NCBI GenBank assembly: GCA_934045905.1
Contig: OW203768.1
Location: forward strand, 19,420,770 to 19,484,769
Direction: 5' to 3'
Source: Leuctra nigra
Lineage: Eukaryota; Arthropoda; Insecta; Plecoptera; Leuctridae
DNA: 64,000 bases
The translations under genes were made by a program, and so were the position numbers. Positions 45,001 through 55,696 of the stretch are shown here, one piece after another; position 1 is the first letter of the stretch, and each line of letters opens with the position of its first letter. Below the pieces are notes generated by a model that saw nothing but the letters and a program-made list of their open reading frames with translations, did not search any database and had not been told where the DNA came from.

Positions 45001-48000
45001 CCATAAAAAACACTCCGTGTAAAAATACCCGCCAAGTCTCTTCAACTATAAAAAAATAGAAGAAATCTAAAAATTCAACACTGAAAAGAAGTGATATCAA
45101 AAAATGAGCCAAGTCAAAACTTAATTTTAAAAACCAAAATATACTTGGCGCATCGTTTTTAAGGGCATTATAGGTATATTATATATATTTAGGTACATTT
45201 AATTTTTGGCATGCTTCTATACTATTTATATACACGATGCGCCAAGTATATTTTGGTTTTTAAAATTAAGTTTTGACTTGGCTCATTTTTTGATATCACT
45301 TCTTTTCAGTGTTGAATTTTTAGATTTCTTCTATTTTTTTATAGTTGAAGAGACTTGGCGGGTATTTTTACACGGAGTGTTTTTTATGGGGATTCATCTT
45401 ACTGATCGTGAAATTAGTTCAACAACTTGAAAATGATGTACGAAAACAACAGTGGGGGCGCGGCAATTTGTAACGCGTTACTAACCTCAAATTACTTGGA
45501 AAAAAGTAGTGAAATTACTCGGACGTTACTTCAAAAATTTTGTAATGAAATTACCGGCTCGTTACCCAAAAAAGTAATTTCGTTACAGTAACGCGTTACT
45601 TTCGTTACGTTACTACCCAAGACTGACCCTTGGTTATTTACAGGAAAAAAGTCGCCGACGATTGAACAATTCCTATGACCTGTAATTGACCCTAATTAAT
45701 TGAATTCATAACACTACAATATTATATTTCTTTCATTCAATAGTAACGTATGTTTATAGCCCATTAAACACTATAACCGAATTCTATTGAGACAATAATA
45801 TACTCAGCATTTTATTTTCTCAAAGATAATTGAATTAATTAAAATGCAGGGTAATTTATTAATTAAAAATTGATTTATTTTTAGAGATACCGTAAATATA
45901 GGTTGTGAGGTATCAAATTAAAGCTGGTGAAACGGAGATTACGAAAAAAATATTTGATACTATACATGATGGTCGAATTGTAAGCTTTTGGGGTCAATCA
46001 AGGTCACTCAGGGTGTCTGACACCTAATGATTAATGAACAAAGCGGATCCTGGAAGATCCGTGCCAGTGGAAACTGCGGCGCTTCATTCATACTTCTTGA
46101 CTTCATGATAAGAACTGCAAAACCCCAGTTTATTCAGTGTATCGATAAGAAATCGGTAAGCCAAGTGGTGATGCATCTGTACGGAAAGTCCACTTAACTT
46201 ATTGTGACAGAATTCAGTGCAGCCAATTCGGTTCCAAAGCGCGATAGAACCGTTTGATTCGTTTGATTCACCGTTTGACATGGTACCATGGTACCATTTG
46301 TACAAAATGGGTACAAAACACGCATTCAGTCTTGAAATCAAACGGTTCTATTGCGCTTTGGAACCGAATTGGCTGCACTGACTTCTGTCACAATTAGTTA
46401 AGTGGACTTTCCGTACAGATGCATCACCACTTGGCTTAAAGATTTCTTATCGATACACTGAATAAACTGGGGTTTTGTAATTCTTATCAAGAAGTCAAGA
46501 AGTATGTATGAAGCGCCGCAGTTTCCACTGGCACCGATCTTCCAGGATCCGCTTTGTTCATTAATCATTAGGTGTCAGACACCCTGAGTGACCTTGATTG
46601 ACCCCAAAAGCTTACAATTCGACCATCATGTATAGTATCAAATATTTTTTTCGTAATCTCCGTTTCACCAGCTTTAATTTGATACCTCACAACCTATATT
46701 TACGGTATCTCTAAAAATAAATCAATTTTTAATTAATTAATTACCCTGCATTTTAATTAATTCAATTATCTTTTAGAAAATAAAATGCTGAGTATATTAT
46801 TGTCTCAATAGAATTCGGTTATAGTGTTTAATGGGATATAAACATACGTTACTATTGAATGAAAGAAATATAATAATATTGTATTGTTATGAATTCAATT
46901 AATTAGGGTCAATTTCAGGTCAAAGGAGTTGTTCAATCGTCGGCGACTTTTTTCCTGTAAATAACCAAGGGTCTGTGAGTACAATGCAAAAAGAAAAAAA
47001 CGAAAATGTTAATTTTTGTACCCCACAGCCTAGATCATACACGATAACATCAAATCAAGTCGATTTTTAATTTTTAATTTTTAATTAATTTTTAATCAAT
47101 TGCTTTAAAGTATGGATGTTTCAATAATTTTGTCAAGTAATATACATAACAAGTTGTATTATAGGCGAAAAAAAATCAGAAAAATTTTAATATTTAGTAG
47201 CCAAAAAAAAAATATTAATTAGCATAATTATTTTAATTAAGGTCAATTTAAGGTCATACCCCATGGTCCGATCTTCGACGACTTTTAGTATGTTAATAAG
47301 CACATTTTTCTGAGTATTATCCAAAAAGAAAAAATTCTGTTGCAATTTGTCCGACTCAAAACAGTTCCTCTCTTGTACTATATTTAATGACTAAAATTTA
47401 AAGTTGGGGAAAAAAATGTAAATGTTCTATCGTAGGCTGTGTGTTCAAAATAGTCTTGCTCAAAATTTACTAATTAATATTTTGTTTTTGAGTCTTCCAC
47501 AATCCCTTTGAACAGATCATGTGCCATTTACTAAATTCATATTCATATTACATCACTAGCGAAGTAATTTCGTGAAGGTAGAGGTACTATTTCTGATTTC
47601 TTTGTTAGTTTTTGTAGACGTTTTAAGTTAAATAGGAAGATAATTTATAGTATAGTTTTGTTGGCCCTCAAAGGTTCGATCCAAATTTTTAGGAATCATT
47701 GTTATAATACCGTATAGTTGATAGTTATAGTATTTTTCAATTATGGTAATTTTAATTTTTCTGTATAACCTTTTCAATTTAATTTTAAACAACTTCATAA
47801 TTAATTTCATGTATTTTATATTGATAGTTATTCTGTGTTTGTACAACCTTTGTTAATAAGGCAGACTTTATTTCTCTGAATAAAGATATATATATAAGGT
47901 AGCACAACTGATATCTCATATCTTCCAAATAAGCCTATTTTTGGCAGAGGTATCAATAATCAATTAATCACTATTTACACGATACTATGAAATATGAACA

Positions 48001-51000
48001 ACTTCTCGTGTCTAGATTTTGAGATATTGTAGTTATAAATTCCTATTTTTAACATGTAGTCTTATGGGGGCCATTAAAATCATGACGATTTCCATGCTAT
48101 TTTTGAGTTTTGAATTTTACTGAGGTTCAACGTTTTTTCAAAAAACTGATTTCTAGATAGATAGTTGGACATTCTATTAGGGAAAAAATTGAAAACAATA
48201 CCAACGTGTGCTATTTTAAAAGTTATCAACCAAAAACTAAATGATTTCCCTATACCTCCGGTGTTACAGTTTTGTTCATTCTCGGAAGGCAATAGATTGA
48301 AACCTCGCTATACGACAGGGATTGCAAGTTAAATGACATTTTATGATTCATTTATACTTAAATATAGTTGAAATGTAGGAAAACGTTTTCTGAACTTGTA
48401 ATTTCAATTTTTTATTTTTTTTGTATATGTCTAATGAAGGTACTACCTTAAGTATAAGGACTTTGAATTGTATACCTAGATGAAGGTTGAAAATGCCCCT
48501 GGCCTAAAAGTTTTGTCAACCCTTAGAATGTTCATTCAGTCACAATGAATGTGTTACATAGAAAAATGAAATATTAATTTGAAATGAGTTGAAGTAAATT
48601 GTAATAAAAGTGGTATTACTCTGCGTGTCTGCAGATACTGGGATGATTGGGTCCGTCAACCCGAGCAACGACGCAACCGAGCTTGCATTCGGCCCGAACT
48701 CTCCCGGACTCGCACTTTCGGCAAGGTTGGGGTCAGCAAGTGAGTCCATCATCTTACCATCATTTATTAATATCATCAATTACTTGCTTGTCTTGACTGA
48801 CATTTCACTTCTGTTGCAGTGGATTCTTCTTTGAAAAACATCTGAAATATATCAAGCTCAACGAAAAGTTTGTGCCTTTCACCCAGACTAATCTTACGTA
48901 CTTGTTTAAGGTAAGTTTGATGATTAACTGTTGTTCATGTGACCTCCAAGCATAAGGGCTGTCAGGCGCGTAGAAAGGGGGGGGGGCGAAATCCCCCCCC
49001 CCCCCCTCTGATTAAATTCCCCTCCCTATGCTCTCATACATTTATGTGTCAAGAAAAGAATTGCTTATAAAGTGTTAAAATCGCATAGAAATGCACCAAA
49101 TTGATGTCTGAAATTCAAAAAAATTCTGGGGCTGTGCGCCCCGGAACCGCATTGTGCTGGGGGGCCCTCCCCTCAGACCCCCCATTGTCTTCGTAGACAC
49201 TAGTTTGTCCAGCTCAAGTTAATTTACAATATCATTCCCCCCAACCCCTTGCAAATTTAGTTCCTACGCGCCTGAGGGCTGTAGATTTCACAACTTGTTT
49301 CCATTATTTGCTGTTATTTTTCTATTCGAGAAAATAAGGAACACAACTGACCTCTGGTGGATTTTGTGGTACTAGGTTAATGGCGGCTATCAAGGGTGCA
49401 TTTGCATAAATATAAATACAAATATTTGATATACCTAGTTGTTTGTTATGGTCAAAACAGTAAATTTATAACTAAATATCAATTTCATTTGCTTTTTGTT
49501 TTTTCACTGCTTTATGGAAACACGAAATGTAAAAACAAACAAATTAATATGTGGACCTGATAGTAGCCATCTTGCCAGAAGTGGCTCCATCACGTATCAC
49601 TTATTTGTGGGAATTGAATACAACATTGTATTTGTACACGAATAGAATTTTATAGTTTAATTTTAAAAGTACAATTTTGGAGGAATTAAGTCTATTTTAG
49701 TGAGATATGAAACTACCTCCTTTGTTCAGATAAACTACTTCTAAAAATTGCAACCCTTTAGAGTAAACTTTTCAGCTATATTGCCATATTATCACATTTT
49801 CTCAAATTAAGCAAGAATATTCATGTTTTAAAGATTGTAAATTTCTAAATGAAGGGCAATAGGTAATTTATCTTGCATTGTGGATAACTGTTGTTAACTC
49901 ATATGAAATGGAACATACATAATAGGAATTACAATACTACCTTCTCTAAACTTAAATTGTTTTCTTTCTTGCAGGATAATTACGATGTTCAGTTTGTAAA
50001 GCAAGTCTATGATACACCGTTGGTCACCTTGGTGGATCTGAAGACTGCCGTGGCAAACGACAATGGCCCAGTGAGATTATTGTACCGCACCAAAGACGAT
50101 TTTAAGAAGACGGCCAAAATGCTGGGGCTCATGGACGAGTTCAGGGTAAGAGAAACATGATCATTGGTAGTAACTAAGTTATCATGATGCTGTGGGGTCA
50201 CAACTCTCCATTTTAATGTGTACATCTGATTATTTGATTTTTTGAATATTATATTTGTGTTTATTTATTATTGTTATTTTCCATTATTTTGTGAGTTGTG
50301 TGTAATTTTCTTAATTTTTTAATTTTAATTATTATTATATGTAGGTTATTTTTTTTAATTACCTAGGTATCTATTTTATTTATTTTATAAACCTTAATTT
50401 CGTTTATAAAAGGTTTTTTGAATGCATTTTTTTATTTTTTATTGATTTTTTTATTTATAATTTTATTGGGTTCTTTTCACTTTTTTATTTGTATGTTAAT
50501 TGTTAGGTACTTTTAAAGTTATATCTGTTATATTGTAGGTAGACTGATTTGTTTAGTGGTTCGCCCATCGGCTTAAACGTCTGCTTTAATAGATCAAGAA
50601 AGTAGGTACACTTGGCCAAACAAAACTTGAACGTTCAATAAATCTGATAGGCTAATAAATGTAAGATCGCACCATCAGAAGTCAGTCTAAGCGATCTCAT
50701 TGTGTCACTCTAGTAGGTGACCTCACATTTCAATGATAATAACAAGCTTTGATTGGTTATGGGACATGGCCAGCAGTCATTCAAATTTGGTCAACGTTCA
50801 AGTTTTGTTTGGCTGAGTGTACCTACACCCAACTTCAAATTAAAAACAAAAGTCACTTCCCACTGTTACCCATGCTGTTATAACTCTTAGAGTAGGGCAG
50901 GTGATGGAAATATTACATCAGTGATATTGTGGATATTTTCGGACCTTTAAGACCGTTGGTGACGGTCCCTATCGCCGCTAGATAATGAAAGTGGGTATTA

Positions 51001-51290
51001 ACACTTTCGAAAAGTCGCCAACGGTCCAATCAGGATTCAGGGCCACCAGCACACACCCCCAAAACAAGCCGTCATGACCACTGCCTTGCTATTAAATCTC
51101 AGTCATCATTCCATTCTTCTCTTCTTGCTTTCCAACCTCAGTAGGTATGTTCCTCATATCAAATTGAATGTTCCAGAGCGGAGTGCCGAGAACTGGCTAT
51201 CGAGGGGTCGTTAGCTTCATGTACAAAGGGCGACGCGTTTACCTTGCGCCAAGCGCCAACTGGATGACTTACGATCCGTCTTGGAGCTAG
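39018..51290 (+). CDS. Mgat1: Alpha-1,3-mannosyl-glycoprotein 2-beta-N-acetylglucosaminyltransferase (GnT-I)
   Basis: Exons: 39018-39234, 39813-39913, 40425-40652, 41537-41675, 42193-42421, 48635-48739, 48820-48910, 49975-50145, 51177-51290 (TAG); phases agree, 464 residues. It is a Golgi type II membrane protein: short cytosolic MRTKSPLW, membrane segment [18 protein letters not shown], coiled stem (about 35-125), then a GT13 catalytic domain. Family motifs seen include [23 protein letters not shown], the metal and nucleotide-sugar motif EDD (VIIVEDDLDV, split by an intron), [43 protein letters not shown] and YDPSW at the end. GnT-I adds GlcNAc to Man5GlcNAc2 to start hybrid and complex N-glycans. 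The second intron must use a GC donor (39914) to keep phase. Intron 5 (6.2 kb) is mostly nested transposons. Confidence 0.94.
39979..40404. mobile_element. TTAA-flanked MITE, GACGGCTGGGTAGTGAG family, copy 2
   Basis: TTAAGACGGCTGGGTAGTGAG at the left pairs with ACTCACTAGGTACTCAACCG and TCTTAT at the right. The arms share ATTCAGAACAGTTCAATGAA-type sequence with copies 1 and 3. It fills most of Mgat1 intron 2 (511 bp). Confidence 0.75.
41754..42152. mobile_element. TTAA-flanked MITE, GACGGCTGGGTAGTGAG family, copy 3
   Basis: TTAAGAGAGCTGAGTAGTGAG pairs with CTCACTACCCTGCCGTCTTAA. The left end is more diverged than the right. It lies in Mgat1 intron 4 and ends 40 bp before the exon at 42193. 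Confidence 0.75.
43713..45625. mobile_element. hAT-type element, CAGACTTGGGTA family, inside the foldback
   Basis: The 8-bp duplication ACCCTTGG is perfect (43705-43712, 45626-45633). Ends are CAGACTTGGGTAAATTAC and GTTACTACCCAAGACTG, with many AAGTAATGAAATTAC repeats near both. It contains a 400-bp palindrome and no transposase. The matching place in the right foldback arm (near 46965, CCAAGGGTCTGTG) is uninterrupted, which is direct evidence of insertion. Confidence 0.92.
44997..45394. repeat. about 400-bp palindrome inside the hAT element
   Basis: ATCCCCATAAAAAACACTCC at the left is complementary to GGAGTGTTTTTTATGGGGAT at the right, and the arms (AAATACCCGCCAAGTCTCTT; ACTTGGCGCATCG) pair almost perfectly to a centre near 45195. 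It is a third insertion level or part of the hAT element's own interior. Confidence 0.8.
48963..49274. mobile_element. hAT-type element, CAGGCGCGTAG family, short copy
   Basis: The 8-bp duplication AGGGCTGT is perfect (48955-48962, 49275-49282) around CAGGCGCGTAGAAAGGGG and AGTTCCTACGCGCCTG. G- and C-runs follow both ends. It is 312 bp long and lies in Mgat1 intron 7. Confidence 0.9.
49320..49540 (+). repeat. dispersed repeat without obvious TIRs, copy 2
   Basis: CTATTCGAGAAAATAAGGAA and several blocks after it match 1517-1749 in the same orientation with moderate divergence. It lies in Mgat1 intron 7. Confidence 0.6.
50220..50560. repeat. AT-rich low-complexity stretch in the last Mgat1 intron
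   Basis: Long T- and A-rich runs (TTTATTTATTATTG, TTTTTTATTTTTTATTG) with no gene or inverted termini. Confidence 0.6.
50609..50819. mobile_element. TA-type MITE, CACTTGGCCAAAC ends
   Basis: TA flanks CACTTGGCCAAACAAAACTT and AAGTTTTGTTTGGCTGAGTG, with further inverted GAACGTT/AACGTTC. It lies in the last Mgat1 intron. Confidence 0.8.
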
Positions 51291-51539
51291 CACATGACAG
51301 TACGTTAAATTAGTTTTTAATAAGGAGTCTATGAACAAACGCAACAAGTGGCTGTATACTGAGACGTTCTTTTAGCTTGCGATGTGTGATAGTGACTTGC
51401 CAAAGTGTTTGAGGAGGTTGCAAAGCCTCCTTGATCCTCGAGCGCGTCACCGTTATGATATTCCCGATCTCACCGTGTTTCTTGTTAGAAATTACAGTGT
51501 CCAGGAGAGTGCAGTGAATTGGTTAGAATGATACATTAA

Positions 51540-51829
51540 GGCCTGTCATATATTTTTTCCCGCCAACGGGCGGTTTGGAGAGGTTTTAGAGGGGACGAGC
51601 GACGGAGCGTTTTCGAGCCCGACTTATGCTGATCACATAGTAGGAGCAAATTTATGACAGTAAGCGATGAAAATGTAGATAAAGGTTCAGTACATGTCAT
51701 ATTGTCTTGCTTGCTTTTTCGATATTCATAACCGTTTGTCAAATATGACAATTAATTTATTTATATTTCGTATTTCCCTCTAAAACCGCTCAAAACCGCC
51801 TGTTGGCAGGAAAAAATTTATGGTCGCCC
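51540..51829. mobile_element. TTAA-flanked MITE (piggyBac-like target site)
   Basis: TTAA (51536-51539, 51830-51833) flanks GGCCTGTCATATATTTTTTC and AAAAAATTTATGGTCGCCC. Inside are inverted CCGCCAACGGGCGGTTT / AAACCGCCTGTTGGC and AGAGGTTTTAGAGG / CCTCTAAAACC. The TTAA duplication suggests mobilisation by a piggyBac-type enzyme. Confidence 0.75.
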
Positions 51830-52835
51830 TTAAGAATGATGTATGGAATTAGAATTGTGATTCGATTTAATGTGCTAAATCAATGTCAAAGTCAAAATTT
51901 CAATTCAAACCTAAATAGTTTTGAGTTTTGACATAATTGTAACATCACATTGAAATAATTAACAGTTTAGAAGTTTTGCCAGGTGTGATCTGCTTTTTTG
52001 TTTTGTTTGTCAGGGCAGAAACTAGAGAGTGGTCAAACAGCTTATAGCAGCTTACTGTTACTAAGTTGTGATTGTGAACCATTTCAAAGAATTGAATTTG
52101 CTAATCTTAACTCAGTTTTAGTTTGACATCGATGCAAGTGGACCATCATGGAATCCTGGTGTATGATATCGCACTGCACTTTCTGATTTTCACACCAGAT
52201 TTTATTATATTAATTTGCCAGAAGTAAATAGGTTACTTATATTGTTTTTATTTTAATAAGGGTAGTATTCTAATTATGTTCGCAGGCATTCGTTGAGAAT
52301 GATAATAATTTTACCCTGTGCTAGGTACCGTATACCTACAATCGTTTATTCCGTACTAACTTATTAGTACGTAATTACATTTTGTTTCCTTTGTTAATTC
52401 AGCTCCGGGATGGTTGTTTCTTTTTGTTTCATCAACCAGGCAAGTGTTTGGAGTCAGGGAAAAAGTCTTTACTAGGGTAGTACAACAGAAGTAAGGTCAT
52501 GTGGGGTGAGTGGTAGTGGCAAATCCTTATTCAAACTTACTTGACTTTTACATGTAAGACATAATAATATACATTTAAAATGTATATTGTAATTAATGAT
52601 TTATAATTTAAAAGACACAAAGAAAAAGGCAAAAATGAGACTTACAATACTTCTCTTAAATTGTATTGCAATTTGGGTGTCACTAGTTTCTGCTTTGGTC
52701 TATTGAATCAGAGAGAGAGATTAAGGGTATTTTCAATGGCCTTGTGTGGGGAGGGTGCAGTAATGTAAACTCCCTCCCAGGAGGCCAATTCTCAAGATTA
52801 ACGCTTTGAAAGCGTTTTACGTTTGCATTGTATAA

Positions 52836-53041
52836 AACTTGAAACAGTTGACAACTATTGCTTAGCCTTCAACTTTTTTACGTTTTAAACAGTGAAATCG
52901 TAGTACATGGTTTCAAAACATGAATCACAAGAATTGGCCCCAGGGGGCATGATTCATGTTTCGAAACCATTTGCATCTGCATGTCTTATAATGTAAACAA
53001 GTTGAAGGCTAAGGCCTAGTTGTCAACTTTTTCAAGTTTTA
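52836..53041. repeat. hairpin element with AAAACTTGAAACAGTTGACA arms
   Basis: AAAACTTGAAACAGTTGACA and GTTGAAGGCTAAG-type sequence recur inverted on the right (CTTAGCCTTCAAC / AGTTGTCAACTTTTTCAAGT). The centre GAATTGGCCCCAGGGGGCATG is GC-rich. The target site is unclear. Confidence 0.65.
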
Positions 53042-53735
53042 AACAAGAAAACGTGTTTGCCTCCTGGAGCAGGATTACTTCCAAGTTCAATGTTTGACTT
53101 TTTACCTAGTTTTTTTATTGAAACGCCGCCAATGTGCTTTCTGATAACTTTGCATTTATTTTGAAGAAATTGCATCTTGATATATCCGCTTCTTATCTTA
53201 AAGCATACTGACAAAATCTCCGAAACTCATTTCATTGCTTAAATAAATCTTCCATTAGCCAAGTTGGCAAATGTGATTGCAAAACAGTGGGTATAGTTCA
53301 AGCCTCAAGGTTTGAAGTTCCCTTCGCCAAAATAATGTTATGTCATATACCTAGGTACCTATATGATATTCTTCCTGGAAAATTAATTGCCTCTTTGTTA
53401 TATGTACTCACTAAATGTGGTGGGGGAAGCAATTGTGTGCACTTAATTATTGTCAACTTCTCTGCTACAAACAAATTCCCTTGCTGTAGTTAAGTGGCAT
53501 TTTGCCCTTTGTTCTTGTCTAGTCCATGAAAGTATGTACATAACTATTTATTGAGAAGCTGTGTGAGATTGCTCATACAAAGTTGGAGAAGTTCAAAATT
53601 ATATTATGTCACTATGTGTAGTGTACAGCTATATTTATTGTTTAGTACCTTATGTACTTGTTATACCGAATTCCCATTGAAATATTGATTTATCTTTCAT
53701 AAACCTAATGTTGTAATTGTAAATCTTAATACTTA

Positions 53736-53850
53736 TGGCGTTTTCCACTGGCCGCACTAGTTCTGCACTGTTTGAAATTTGCATTGAGTTTTGTATGGTG
53801 ACACTGACATCATTTCAGTGCAACGCTAGTATAGCCAGTGGAAAACGCCA
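53736..53850. mobile_element. TA-type MITE, TGGCGTTTTCCACTGGC ends
   Basis: TGGCGTTTTCCACTGGC and GCCAGTGGAAAACGCCA are exact inverted ends next to TTA on both sides. It is 115 bp long. Confidence 0.8.
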
Positions 53851-54727
53851 TTATACATAAAGAGATGTGAGTTACATGTAGAATGTACTACATTACATTT
53901 CGTCTAGCTAGAGCGATGATAAGTAATCTAGTGAAAGGCATGACATAATTTTATTGGATGAGATGAGACATATGTATCTGCTGGAAAAGTATAATAATAC
54001 CTATTGTTCAAACTTTGTTTGCGAGTTGGGCTTAGGACTCTTGGTCTTCCAGTCCAAATGTTGAACCATGGATTTGTGATTTATGAAGAGAATGCATAAT
54101 AATAAAGAAAATGAAGTTTTTAAAAAATTGTAACAATAGTTTTGTTAATTCCCCAGATAGGTATACCTAACTTACCTACTAGGAATTGTTGCCTAATGAC
54201 TGAGCTAATGACAAAACTGGATAAAGCCTTTCAAAGTGAATGAATCCAGTACCTAGGTACTGATGAAGAGGTCCTTGGCGATTCTTGCAGTTCTATATTT
54301 GGAGTTCTGATTCTATAACCGACTGATTTATTCAATTTAATATTCAAAGCTATAACTTCTTGCTAGAATCACAATATCATTTCTGACAGTTTTGCATCCA
54401 CTTTGTAGATTCTAAAAGGCTCCGGCTCAGTCATTTTATATCTAGTGACAGTGATTTATTTATATTGATTTCATAAAATTAAATCAAGGAAACATTTGCA
54501 TAACTGAATTTTTGTGGAAACAAGATCTCATTTTCTATCTACCATATGAGGTTCTGTGATTGTGAACTAGACCCACTGATATACTTCCACTTCGCTGTGT
54601 GGATTGCGTGTTGAACCCCATCTGCTTTAGTTCCTTTCAAAGTTCAAACTGAAATTACATTACCTAGATGAAATGTTCCTTTTCAAGGTCATCAATTTAT
54701 AACCTTCTTTTACACAATCTGAATCAC

Positions 54728-55182
54728 CAGAGCGAATGGAAATCACAGCCTTGTATACATAAGATGAATAGTGTATCCACTGAACGCATTTAACATTGGG
54801 CCGGATGTAGATGATTTTAGGCGGCGAGTTTGCCTGTCATGCGATCGCAGCGCTAGTCTGCGCTGCGGTCAAAGTTTCAACTAGGAAATTTTATTCTAAT
54901 TTTTCATTCAAATGCCATTTTGCAGAACATATTTTGAATTATTATTATATTATTATTTAAATATAACAACTCTGGTTTAATAAATGCATCAACAAAGGGT
55001 AAATAAGATAATAATATGTAAATGCTTAACAGTATGTAGTTCTCCCATATGCCGCCAGGATCGCGTCGTTCACAAGACAATTCAAGGTCAAATTTTAATC
55101 TCAAAAAATGTTACACGTTTTTGCGTGAAGTGGATACACTATTATTTTATCTATACAAGGCTGTCATTTCCATTCGCTCTGG
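54728..55182. repeat. inverted-repeat element with CCAGAGCGAATGGAAATC arms
   Basis: CCAGAGCGAATGGAAATCAC and GCCTTGTATA...ATAGTGTATCCACT are mirrored at the right by AGTGGATACACTAT...TATACAAGGCTG and TTCCATTCGCTCTGG. The central 290 bp is unpaired. Confidence 0.7.
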
Positions 55183-55402
55183 AATCACTTTGAATCAACT
55201 GAGATTACATTAGTCATTTGGTAACTAGTTTTAGTAACATTTACTTCACTCGCATCGCATTGATTTGCAATCCACGTGTTATCATCAGTGTGATAGAACA
55301 AAAATGTCAGAGTCAAAATTGTCAAAATGAATAACAAAATAAAAATGCATGACGTGTCAATCAAAATCATGAAGATTTCAAGCTCATCGAATCGAATATA
55401 AA

Positions 55403-55554
55403 GGTACGGTTACAGCTCGACGCGTCGAAGCGCCGACCTTGAAAGATCAACATGGTTTATGTTTTAAGGTCGGCGCTTCGACGTGTCCGAGCTGAGCCAC
55501 CTGATTGGCTAGCGCCAAAGCGTCGAGGGCTTGTTGCCGAGCTGTAAACTTACC
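55403..55554. mobile_element. MITE, GGTACGTTTACAGC family, copy 2
   Basis: GGTACGGTTACAGCTCGACG and GCCGAGCTGTAAACTTACC are inverted. It shares ACATGGTTTAT, CTGATTGGCTAGCGCC-like and GCGTCGA motifs with copy 1 (6185-6340). Confidence 0.75.
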
Positions 55555-55596
55555 TTAAAATTAGGTAAATTAGAAGAACTTAAATTTTTACATTCA

Positions 55597-55602
55597 TTTA
55601 TT
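55597..55602 (-). promoter_or_regulatory. candidate poly(A) signal of PSMB4
   Basis: TTTATT on the + strand is AATAAA on the gene strand, about 95 bp after the PSMB4 stop codon. Confidence 0.5.
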
Positions 55603-55696
55603 TTTTTAAATACAAAGGATGTCCAATGGGTATAGTTCAAGCTTAAATTTAGTTTTGCTTTATATTGAAGAGAATGTGTACGTATAACAAAACCAA

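Larger units (their letters stand above)
43290..47380. mobile_element. large foldback element with about 1-kb arms, interrupted by a hAT element
   Basis: TAGTACAAGAGAGGAACTG at 43290 pairs with CAGTTCCTCTCTTGTACTA ending 47380. The whole left half (43290-43712 plus 45634 to about 46280) is complementary to about 46330-47380. Without the inserted 1.9-kb hAT element it would be about 2.2 kb and almost entirely palindromic. ATATT flanks both ends if the first base of the TIR is A, a possible 5-bp duplication. No open frame of note. It lies in Mgat1 intron 5. Confidence 0.85.
51291..55696. other. Mgat1-PSMB4 tail-to-tail intergenic region
   Basis: The 4.4-kb AT-rich region between the two stop codons holds the 3' UTRs and several TIR elements (51540-51829, 52836-53041, 53736-53850, 54728-55182, 55403-55554). 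I see no conserved open frame and no clear AATAAA close to the Mgat1 stop. Confidence 0.6.

Noticed and set aside
44784..45430. Frames of 64 and 74 codons in Mgat1 intron 5
   Set aside because: They lie in the AT-rich palindrome within the hAT element and show no conserved motif.
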